A stretch of DNA of 64,000 bases from Muricea muricata. Taxonomy: Eukaryota > Cnidaria > Anthozoa > Malacalcyonacea > Plexauridae. Numbering within the stretch: position 1 is the first letter of the stretch; every line of letters starts with the position of its first letter. The notes under the pieces are model-generated. The model made no database searches. It worked only from the letters and a program-made list of their open reading frames with translations, and was not told where the DNA came from. Shown here in pieces: positions 54,782 to 64,000 of this stretch. Where the stretch lies: the NCBI GenBank assembly GCA_963855995.1, contig OY979717.1, positions 39,801,957-39,865,956 of the forward strand, in the 5' to 3' direction. The translations under genes and the position numbers were made by a program.

Positions 54782-55581
54782 TGTTAGTTTTAAAACACAA
54801 CGTAATTAACGCGCGTCATATGCGACGCAATTCTACCAATCAAAGGTGGTCAATATAATCCATGCCCTAGGCTGTTTGCATAGAATAGAATTGCGTGACT
54901 TTAGGAAGGTCATTTTATGGTGCATTTCTATGTGTGAAGACTGTTCTTTCTGCTATTCTATCGTCTTGGGAAAATTGTGCGTTTCCATCTACATCGCATT
55001 CTGTGTGCTCGCAAGTGGTTTATAAAGTCATCGGTGCGTGTGTAAACCAAAGTGAGTACATGTTTGACCTTTCTTCTGTACATTGCAATTAGTTTTATTG
55101 TATTCTGTATTGTTTATTTGACATGTAGTATGTAGCATATGTTTGTAGCAAAACATTGATTTAGATTGATCGTAATGCACGTTGGAGCATGATGTAAATG
55201 ATTTATTAGCAGTTGTCGCATGTTTGCATGATTTGTGCGTGTTTCATGATATAGTCACGCAAACAATCAAGTCATTGTTATAGATTGAGCAGTTGCTTTA
55301 TTGTCATATTATTTAGTTCGAACCGAATCAACGAATTACCGATTTTCCGAAATACCGATTAGTATCGATCCTAGTTACCGACCTGTTATCTATTGTGCAT
55401 CGTTTATTCTGGAATTGTTACAATATATTTAATCTTAAAGAGTACATTGTCTAACTGATTCAATCCTCAAATTCTATCGAGTTTGATTTATTTACGCACC
55501 GTTCAACCCAGGTGTAGTCTCAATGGTGTTCTGATCCCACTTTCCTGCGTTCTCTATCTACTCGGCCATTGAGATTCTACT
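54782..55581 (+). repeat. BEL 3' LTR
   Basis: Pairs with 47990-48787. Ends with a slightly diverged GATTCTACT before GCCAG. Confidence 0.9.
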
Positions 55582-57612
55582 GCCAGGATAAAAATATATT
55601 ATCCAGAAAGGTGCAGTATGTGCTAGACAAGCAAAATAGACTTGACAAAATACAAAATGATAAAGCATTATTCCTTGAAGTTAATAGTACTAAACAGCAA
55701 AGTGAAAACTTGCCTCGTTTCATTCCATCGCATGACATCAAGAATTTAAAATTGTGGATCGAACATGGATCATATACGTACTGTGATAAATGCAAGACCA
55801 TACTTCCTTTACGCCTCCTCCCCAAGTTCACAAAGCGTTCGCTTGTCAAAGAAGGAAGCAAATCATGTCAGTGCAAAACTAAGCGGTACCTTCAACCAAA
55901 TGCAGTTGATATACCTAATGTTCTTTGTGGATTGTCGCATGCTGAAATTTGTGCGTTAAGGCCATTAGAAATCCACAATGGCCATTAGGTACGTGCAGAA
56001 AATGGTTACCGCAAAAAAATGCTATATTTCAACTTTCGTGGAGCTCAAAGTCAGTCATTGAAAAGATCAACGAAATGTCAAATGAACGATCACGCCAAAG
56101 ATGCCTTGATGCCTATGACTACCTTATGGGTGAATCACGGAGCTCATACAAGAAATTTGTGGACATGAGAAATAATGTTGAAAGCAGAAGAGGAAAATTT
56201 AACGTTTACGACAGCAAACAGAACCGGTACATTGAATGCTGTTTGTGGCCAAATCTCTACCCAACGCGAGAGTTCTGCGAAACTGGAGTGGACAGAGAAA
56301 CAAGTCGATGCAGCAGGAAAACCTCTTTCATGAAAAAAGTGTCATCAACTATCGTGGACTATGCTACCACATACGATTTGCTCCAATTCCAATATGATAT
56401 GTGGCTCTTTAAGACGGTTAGTAGTGCACTGACATGTGGTCGCTTCCGAATGTGTTCACCTGCCCGATCATTGGAAGCGAAGCCTTTTTCGGTCGGATAC
56501 TGGAAATGGCAACACCGATATTTACTTGATGCTGTCAACCAGTTTGGTGCACCAACCGCATTTTTAACAATATCTCCGTATGAATGGTTCTTTCCTGTAC
56601 CCCCTTGGTTGTCGTCCATGCGAGATCTCACTGGTAGGGGCCCAACCCAGCTTGCTGCTTTTGAAACTACTCATATAACTCACGTTTTGGAACAAATTAT
56701 TCGTGGGTACCTCTGCGGATCAAATGACAAAAAGTGGTCCAATCATGTCTTTAATTATAACAATATTTCTTCCTTTTCTAACATTCTTACCTATTTTTAT
56801 CGTTTTGAGTCTCAAAATAGAGGTACTGTTCATGTTCATCTTCTTGTGTGGCTGAAAGACATTAAGCAAAGTCGCTTCAATCTTGTACGTGCAGATGTTC
56901 CTTGGTCTGACAAAGGTGCAATGCCTTTGAATGATTCTGCAACTCAGGTTGTTCTTACCAGTGGCACTCCATTACTCAAGCTTTATCATCCTGCCGATGC
57001 CTTTGCTGTAAATCTTCATGCATATATTAGTTCTTTGCTTCTATCTCTTAAGTGCCGTATGATCGTTCAGACGTCCGACAGCCATGGCATGTTGTTGCGC
57101 TATGTGACATCATACGTTTCTAAATGGCAAGATAGTTTCTACAGCGATTCTTTGTATTCTGTTCATGTTGGCCCCTACCAAGAAGCGTACAAGCACCTCA
57201 TGTGCATGAAACCATTAGAGCCTGAGATGTGGATGTCATTATCTTCAACTAAAATGTCGTGGACACGTAGTAGAAGAAAGAAATTATCCTTCCATTCAAT
57301 TGAAAACATCTCCAATAACCCTGCATATATTAAATATTTACAATGGTCATCAAGTCATGCTCACTTGTCTTTTCTCAAATGGCTCAGGCTTTTTGACGAG
57401 AACTATTAACTATCATTGTGCTCTACTATCCACATTGTGCAATACAGGAGCTTCATCATTCTGAGCACAATTCTCTTCCAGACACAATAAAGTTCTTTTC
57501 TGCAGCTTATACATTGATGAATGATTTCTGGAGTAATTCAGAGAACATTCGCTGCTATCTCATTGAACAAGGTCACAAATCCTGGTTTGTCCAAACCGTG
57601 TTAGCAATTTGA
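55582..57612 (+). pseudogene. Helitron Rep (HUH, two-tyrosine) with N-terminal zinc-finger region
   Basis: Continues the 47860-47989 frame: CDKCKTILPLRLLPKFTKRS with Cys pairs, SKSCQCKTKRYLQP, then a TAG near 55988 and a shift at an A7 run (56010-56020). From there the frame is open to 57409: FLTISPYEWFFPVPPW, YFYRFESQNRGTVHVHLLVW (H-x-H of the HUH nuclease) and LLRYVTSYVSKWQDSF (Y-x-x-x-Y, two catalytic tyrosines). Another shift near 57410 leads into LPDTIKFFSAAYTLMNDFWS. Rep nicks and joins DNA strands in rolling-circle transposition. Residues are present but the chain is broken. Confidence 0.82.
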
Positions 57613-57639
57613 TTGTGATTTACCTCCGTTGCCTCTCTA

Positions 57640-58033
57640 CCAAAACCTAGCAGTGATTATAACACAGAACAGGGACAATAAGAATGGCGTCGTCAACGGT
57701 CAAAGGGCCAAGGTGAAGCTAGTACAAAACGAAGCTGTGTTTCTAACCTTACCAAATGGAAAAGTGGTTAGCACACATTTGGTAACGCGCTAAAAACCAG
57801 ATGGTTCGTTAAAAACAACTTATCCCTTTGTTCCTGCGTATTCGGTGACAATCTGTAAGAGTCAGGGGCAAACATTAGAAGAGGTCATAATTTGGATGGA
57901 TGCAAAAAGAGTTCCTGCAGGGGCAGCATATGTAGCACTCTCGAGAGTAAGAAGATTGGAGAATCTCTACTTTTTGACAGAGACATTTAAAGAACAATAC
58001 AGCCCGGTGACAACATCCGAAGACGTAGCATAG
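57640..58033 (+). pseudogene. Helitron PIF1-like helicase, C-terminal remnant
   Basis: AVIITQNRDNKNGVVNGQRA, then a stop near 57790, then PAYSVTICKSQGQTLEEVII (motif V) and AAYVALSRVRRLENLYFL (motif VI). Walker A/B motifs are missing: the sequence jumps from the Rep C-terminal part (57612) to this point, so about 400 residues of helicase core have been deleted. Confidence 0.82.
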
Positions 58034-58385
58034 GAAGATGTGTTGTGAGAAAAGGGTTAAGATGACCGGGGTGGTGTGAGAAGGGTTTGAGCTCCCTTAC
58101 ATCCATGAAATGCCCTATATGGTCACAACGCCTAACCAAACCCCTACTAAGGTGTGAAAGGCGGGTATTTGGCGCCTTAAAACCAAATTGTTCTAGGCAA
58201 CCGTCAAAACAGAAGGTTGTCTATGTCACTAATTCAAGGAGGATTATAGCCATACTGACGAGCCCTGATCTTGAGCAAAACAACCTTCCACTGCATACCA
58301 CTCTCCCTTACAGTTAAGTCTTAGATGGCGCAGTGTTTGGGTGAGCGGGTTGGGAAAAAATGGTAAAAGCAGTAAGATGTCAGTT
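58034..58385. other. no gene; possible Helitron 3' flank
   Basis: GC-richer than its surroundings, no ORF of interest. I could not find a CTRR end with hairpin that I would trust. Confidence 0.35.
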
Positions 58386-58844
58386 TTATCCCTGTGGTAA
58401 CTTTCTGATACCCCTTGCTTAAAACTCGTATAATGAAGGGATCGATAGGCCATGCTTTCACAGTTTGTATTCATACTGAAAATCAAAATCAAGCGAACAT
58501 TTACCCTTTTGTTCGACATGAGATTTCCATTCTCATTGAGCTCACCTTAGGACACCTGCGTTATCATTTGACAGTCGTGCCGCCCCACCAAACTCCCGAC
58601 CTGACGGTGTCTTTGGCTCGGATCGACCAGCAGAAGAGATCCGCTTTAGGTAATAAGTAAAAGAATGACAAGTGTAGTAGTATTTCACCAGCGGATTGCT
58701 CCTCCCATCTATTCTACACCTCTGGTGTTCCTTCACAGAGTCAGACTAGAGTCAAGCTCAACAGGGTCTTTTTTCCTCGCTGTTGCTGCCAAGCCTGTTC
58801 CCTTGGCTGTGGTTTCGCTAGGTAGTAGATAGGTACAGTGAGAA

Positions 58845-58885
<41 letters not shown>
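58386..58885 (-). rRNA. 28S rRNA gene fragment (pseudogene)
   Basis: On the reverse strand it begins CTCTCTTAAGGTAGCCAAAT, then GCCTCGTCATCTAATTAGTG, AAACCACAGCCAAGGGAAC, GACCCTGTTGAGCTTGACTC, GGTGTCCTAAGG, TTGATTTTCAGTATGAATAC and GTTACCACAGGGATAA: conserved large-subunit domain IV-V sequence in order. It lacks about 24 nt after TTAGTGA and has many changes, so it is a degraded, partial copy. It starts about 11 bp before the R2 cleavage site. Confidence 0.9.
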
Positions 58886-58889
58886 CAAT

Positions 58890-59380
58890 ATAGGCCGTTT
58901 GCTATGACCGGAAATTGTGCCTAAAAATCGATTTTTATTTCACCTGTCTGAGAACTAAAAAGTTTTTTCACAATTTACCTTTTTTTACGCGCTGGTTCCA
59001 AATAAAAAAAGTTCCCGCTCTTATCGCCTGCAGTTTTTTTGAAAAATCAATTTTAATTCCCACTCATTTTGTATTCTCCAAAAACAACGCCGCCATATTG
59101 AAATTACAATACAGTTATTTACAATCGCTCAGAATGTTGATTTAGTCCACCCCAGTCTCCTCATTCACGCATGTGCTGCCTTGCGGGAGATGAATTTCAA
59201 ACTTGGTTTTTTAAATACAAAAAAACAATTTTAACATAAAGGTAGTTTATTTTTTTGTTTTGAGAACTGAAATAAATTGTATTAATATCTGTTTTTTACA
59301 ACTTTTGAAATTTTATTAATTTAATACTCCACTCAAAGTTATCTGGATGTAGGTTTTGCAAAAACTTCAGGCTCGGGAAA
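58890..59380. other. AT-rich 5' flank
   Basis: No exon seen. May hold the promoter or element end of the downstream gene. Confidence 0.35.
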
Positions 59381-62300
59381 ATGGCATTTAGTCATGAGCA
59401 TAAATGTGCCATTCATTTCGATGGAAAAGCAAATGGAGAACTAAAAGAATTTACTGAAGGAACTTTAGCTAAGGTTAGAGATGTAAGGTTGCAGTGGTTA
59501 AGTCTTCCTGGACCCTGCAAAAATTTTACGAAAGTTGCGAAAGAGTCATTCAAAACAATTGGTGACAACATAGATCTGGAAAAAGTGAACGAAGCTTGTG
59601 GCTACCATCTTCAGTGCTATGGGAATTTTACTGACATAAGTAAATTGGAAAGAGCGAAAACAACCATAGCTAATTCCAGTATTAAGCGTCAGGCTGAAGA
59701 CAACTCACAGGAAATAGATGAAGCAAGTCATCAACACCAAACCAAAGTTTCCTGCCCAAAACGTCATCTGCTTAAAGAAGGAACCACTCCAGGAGAGACG
59801 TCCTCCAACATATTGCCGCGCGTTTGCTTGATCCGTAAACGTCCTGGCCCTTTATACATCACAGATGCGGTAAACAAATTTTACGTTTGTTTTTTGTACA
59901 AAAATGGATTTAAAATAATGCACAAACAGACAAACATAATATAATTATAAAAAAAGTATTTGCGCCTTTCACATGTTGTATCTAACCAGTTTTAAGCTTT
60001 ACGTGCATGCGAAAAATGCAGAGGAAGCGCAATTGGTAAAAAGTCTCCACATTTATGCGATGGTAATTTAGTTTAGGAAACAAAAAACTTTTCTTTTCAC
60101 CTATAATATTATATTATTTATGATTACATGCCTTTGCAAGAATCTTTATATTTTTTAGGCAACAAAAAAGCCTGTTAAACAGGAGTTATCTCAGGCCCAA
60201 ACCCTCAATGCAGGATTATTACAGGAAGCCGCGTTGTTCCGCAAAGATGAGCATATTCTTCTCCATATCGGTGGTCGAGATTGCGTCGCGATCGAAGCAA
60301 AATACCATAAACATTGTTACCAAGCGTACACACGATGCCTTTCTAAAAAAACTAAATTAGTTGGACCTACATTGTACGACAGAGCTTTTGAGGAGTTTTG
60401 CCTTAACGTCATTGAAAAAAGAATTATTCAAAACGGAGATATTCTACTGCTTAGCTATTTGCTGAAAGAATTTATCAAATGTGTTCAGTCTTTGGAAAGA
60501 ATCAATGTGGTGCCATACCACGCTGAAAAAGCAACTTCAAAATCGTTACCCCCAACTCGTTTTCCACGCTTCCAAAAGTATGAAGAAAGGTACGTTGGTT
60601 TACTCGGACATGTTGACTGTTGGTGATGTTGCCGATTTTACTGCAGCACCAGAAAGGGAATTTGATACACTGTCTGACTCAGAAGAGGACGAATACGCCG
60701 ATGACGAATACGCTGGTCAAAACATTGAATGCAATAAAGAAGTTAGAGCTAAAGACATTTACTTCGTAGCTCTAGAAATTAGAAAGCTGTTGCGAGATAG
60801 TAAAGGTATCAACGCGGAGTGGCCTCCTGATTCGCACGATTTGACGTTAACACGTGCAAAAGAATCAATCCCTGTGATGTTGTATAACTTTTTAGCATGG
60901 AGTGTAGGGTTCACGTGCGACCCCACTATGGATAAAAATGTCGACATTAGTTCCAAAGAAGATGCAAAAGTAGTTTCAATAGCACAAGATTTGATTTACG
61001 CTGAATCGAAAGGCAAGAAACAAATGCACAAATCTCTTGCTCTTTGGAATGGCTGTTCGACAGATGACAGGGTCGGTAAGGTTGTTCAAAGTTCTCCATG
61101 GTCTTGGGCACACAGCCTTGGCAGATACAGTTTCTAAACACGACACTGCATTGGCAATTATCAGCAGTAACGGAGACGGGAGGAGATAAAGATTCCAAGG
61201 AATATTTTGAAAAACGTGTTTACCACACTTGTCTGGGACAACAATGACTTTAACGAAGAGACACTCTCCGGGAAAGGCACCACTCATGTTGCAAACGGAA
61301 TCATCGTGCAGAATGAAAATACCGGACTAAACGAACTGGCTGAGAAAGCAACTGTGAGTAAGAAAACACGAACAATAAAGGCACCTGAAACCAAGATTAT
61401 TCCGTTCACGAGTAACGAAAAAGGGATTTTATCTTTACGTAATGAGAGTGTCGAGTTGTCAATTAAAGAAGAAAGCCATCGCGGTCAACAGACTTTGGGC
61501 AGAAATGCTGATTTCTTGTATTTGTCACGAAGAAAAAGAGCTTCAGAAGACGGGGAATATTTCCCAGGATGGATGGGGTTCAACACGAACATCTATAAAG
61601 AGGTCAGGCCGACTGCTACCATTGGCTACTTGCCAGTTATCGACGCACCTGTCAACGGTCAAGTCAACGGTTAACGCTCTGCTCAAACACAGTGTGTCAA
61701 TTTGTAACCATCTCAATTTGCCAGAGATTGTGTTGGTCTTTGCGTTTATATGCCAAGGCTCAAATGATACGATGGGCAAACAAGGAATTTAAGAAACGGC
61801 TAGTGATCAGACTCGGTGACTTTCACACTGTTATGTCATTCTGCAGTGCTATTGGAAAGATTTTTAAGGACACTGGACTGCAGGTGAGCATACTTTTAAA
61901 AATGCTGAATAACGTTTTTTTTTCTTTCATATCGATTAAATCAGTGACGATTTGTTTTCTTTTAGGATATAATGATAGAGTCCGAGATCATCGCACCGAT
62001 ATCAGTGAAAGGCGTCCTGTCCGGGAAGCACCATAACCGAGCAATGCGAGTTCACAAATTACTATTTGAAGCAATGGAAAGATTGCGTTTGCAGGCATTT
62101 GCTAAGTCCCTTACAACAGTGGAGAAAACAAAGCTCGACTGGCTTGATGTTATTTTGACAGAAGATTCCAGTTTAGACATGTTTTTGGAGAATTGCTCGA
62201 GACACAGTGTTAACGAAGTGAAAGAAATGTACGATACATTTGTAATTAAACGGAGTAAAGTGAATCTCCTTTTCGCATTCTGGTCGAAATATATCGAAAT

Positions 62301-64000
62301 GGTACAGTTGCTATTATTATACATACGAGCCACACGAACTACGGAATGGGTTCTACACCTAAGTAGTTTGAGATCCATGATACCTTGGTTTTTCGCAACC
62401 GATGGAGTCAATTACTCGCGTTATGCATCTTCTTATTGGATGGAAATGATGTGCCTAGAACAAACCAATCCATGTATGTATCGTATCCACTTTGTTGGTG
62501 TAATGGAATTAATTTGTTGTAGCTATACCTGTGTGCTTTATTTCTAATTTTTCAATTTTAATTCATTTAATTAGATGTTGCCCTTAACATTTCAAGAAAC
62601 TGGACCGTACAGAGGCAAGAGCGATATTCATTTTCTGCCGTAGCATGCGATCAAACCATCGAGCAGACTTTAAACAGGTTTGTTTAGTATCAATAATTTT
62701 TAGAAGTTCAAATAAGTCGCACTGTTGATAGAATATGGTAATATGACAAACTCTGTTGTCTTCTTAGAGATTTTAAAATGAAAGGTGGGATAGTAGGAAT
62801 AACCCTGAACAAAGATGCTGTGCACCGCTGGTTGATGGGACAAGCGGAAAGAAGTGCAATAACCAGGCAGTGTGAAGATATGGCTTGCGTAACTGAAGTT
62901 GAACGGTAATCAAATTATTACAATTTTAATTTTAATAGTATTTGCAGCTTATTGGACATAATTTGTGATTATCTAATATTTCCCTTAGAACCAAAAAAGA
63001 CTTGGATAAGACTCGAAATGACGCGGATGAGAAGGCAGTTAAAAGTGTTATTAATGTTATTAAGTCGATAGTAAATCCTTTTGAAAATAATCACGAAAAC
63101 TTGGTTCATATATCAAGTGGAGCTGTTGCTTCTCCCGCAATCGAAGACGACATGACCAAAATGCTCGAGAAAGGAAAGGCTGCATCTGCCAGTTTCTTGG
63201 AGACTCACATTATTGGAGAAGAACCAAACATATATTCCACCATCAAGAAAACAAATCTGCGAACATTTTCATCTTTGGGAAAGGTGACGAACAAAGGCAG
63301 TAAAGGACAGCTTGTTGCAATGAAGAACACTAGAGCTCTGTTTGCAAAAATGCTACTGATAGCAAAAAGTCGAAATCTTCAATTGCCTGATGTTTTTAAG
63401 TATTCCCTTAGGCCATTCCCCTGCTCTCTTGCAACCAGTGAAGGAGATCTAGTAAAAACGTCAAAATCAAAGTTGATTCATGTCATTGAAGAGGAAGTGC
63501 AAACCTCCTTGGTTTCCAATCCTCCGCACGAAGATAATGCATATATCCTTGATGGCATGGCCATGCTGTAAACGCTGACTCCGCTACCTGATAAATTTGG
63601 TGAACTAGCAATTCAACTGTTAGCCAAGGTTGTAAAGATTGCTGTCCGTTTCAATTGCAAGCGTGCCGACTTTGTTTGCGACCGTTATTTACGCCAAAGT
63701 ATCAAGAATATTGAGAGGGATCGACGGGCAATTGACGGTGTTCAGGTAATAAGCAAAAAAGAATAATAACTATATTAAAATTAATAGTAAAAAACCATTT
63801 ACATCAAATTATTTTTTAAATGTTTCCTTCTTATTCTTTTCCCTCAGGCAATAAACATTTACAGTGAGCATCAGAAGGTTCCTCGACAATGGAAAAAGTT
63901 TTTGTCTAGTGGGGAAAATAAAGAGCAGCTAATGGAATTCCTTTTTTGTGCTTGGAAGAAGACCGATCCCATCATGTTGAATGGCATAGAAGTTTTTTTA
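59381..64000 (+). pseudogene. multi-exon repeat-family gene, runs off the right edge
   Basis: Exons that join in phase: 61966-62473, 62575-62677, 62768-62905, 62989-63745 and one from 63848. Earlier parts are 59381-59869, a small Cys exon near 60005-60061, 60160-61137 and 61160-61883. Landmarks: ACGYHLQCYGNFTD-type Cys block, EAKYHKHCYQAYTR, VWDNNDFNEETLSGKGTTHV, GYLPVIDAP, YAKAQMIRWANKEF, VIRLGDFHTVMSF, VLSGKHHNRAMRVHKL, MIPWFFATDGVNYSRYASSY, ISRNWTVQRQ, YILDGMAML. I know these blocks as a gene family repeated many times in cnidarian and other invertebrate genomes, probably carried by a transposon; I cannot name its enzyme activity. Frameshifts near 60530, 61045, 61140, 61665 and 61745, and a CAA-to-TAA type stop at 63568. 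Confidence 0.6.

Larger units (their letters stand above)
47990..55581 (+). mobile_element. BEL/Pao LTR retrotransposon
   Basis: LTRs 47990-48787 and 54782-55581, similar over ~800 bp with differences I put at roughly 15-20 by eye, so the insertion is fairly young. It has a 5-bp duplication GCCAG and a purine tract AAGGGGCCGGAA directly before the 3' LTR. Gene order gag, protease, RT, RNase H, integrase. At least six lesions, including two CGA-to-TGA type stops and two deletions (RT thumb near 52555, RNase H near 52705). Confidence 0.92.

Overview
The window is animal nuclear DNA: AT-rich, with spliced genes, GT-AG introns, microsatellites and dense repeats. It contains almost nothing but transposable elements inserted into one another. 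The families present (DIRS-like tyrosine-recombinase elements, BEL/Pao, Ty3/gypsy, L2/CR1-like LINEs, piggyBac, Polinton, Helitron with a Y2 Rep, SAM+HECT genes and large repeat-borne multi-exon genes) suggest a marine invertebrate, most likely an anthozoan cnidarian. That assignment is inference from family content. I see no convincing single-copy host gene, no CRISPR array and no bacterial-type operon.

Layout. 1-7 kb: a C76-like cysteine-protease ORF, a broken PHD-finger gene, a tRNA-derived SINE-like sequence, and an unknown reverse-strand ORF behind a TATA box and a row of CCAAT boxes. 7.5-25.5 kb: a reverse-strand DIRS-like retroelement (gag-like, RT, RNase H, tyrosine recombinase) split by two insertions that I could place to the base. 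One is a piggyBac element with an intact spliced transposase (8359-14082, TTAA duplication), which itself holds a LINE. The other is a 9.6-kb transposon (14832-24474, 9-bp duplication) carrying a spliced transposase-like gene with ankyrin repeats and, on the opposite strand, a RecQ-type helicase. It contains a 223-bp deletion derivative of itself with its own 9-bp duplication. 25.5-34.5 kb: an SGNH-hydrolase remnant, a 2.26-kb long-inverted-repeat element with a 9-bp duplication, a ~190-bp satellite and a ~31-bp repeat.

34.5-46.8 kb: the most unusual object. A SAM+HECT ubiquitin-ligase gene (reverse strand) sits between inverted copies of a ~20-bp minisatellite (34474-46800) and is inserted in the ~190-bp satellite. 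One of its introns holds a Ty3/gypsy element (40475-44946). A 3.5-kb Polinton remnant (36984-40474) lies exactly at that element's LTR edge, with AG...CT ends and a 6-bp duplication. 47.3-58.0 kb: a Helitron whose N-terminal coding region is split in frame by a 7.6-kb BEL/Pao element with a 5-bp duplication. 58.4-58.9 kb: an antisense fragment of 28S rRNA. 59.4-64.0 kb: a spliced, frameshifted gene of a repeat-borne family that runs off the right edge.

How the parts relate: these are independent selfish elements, not a pathway. Joining the flanks restores the interrupted reading frame or repeat in four cases, so the locus gives a relative order of insertions. Most coding regions are damaged; the piggyBac transposase is the clear exception. 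Several frameshifts lie in A homopolymers, so some 'pseudogene' calls could be assembly errors. All boundaries, motif calls and splice sites were read by eye.
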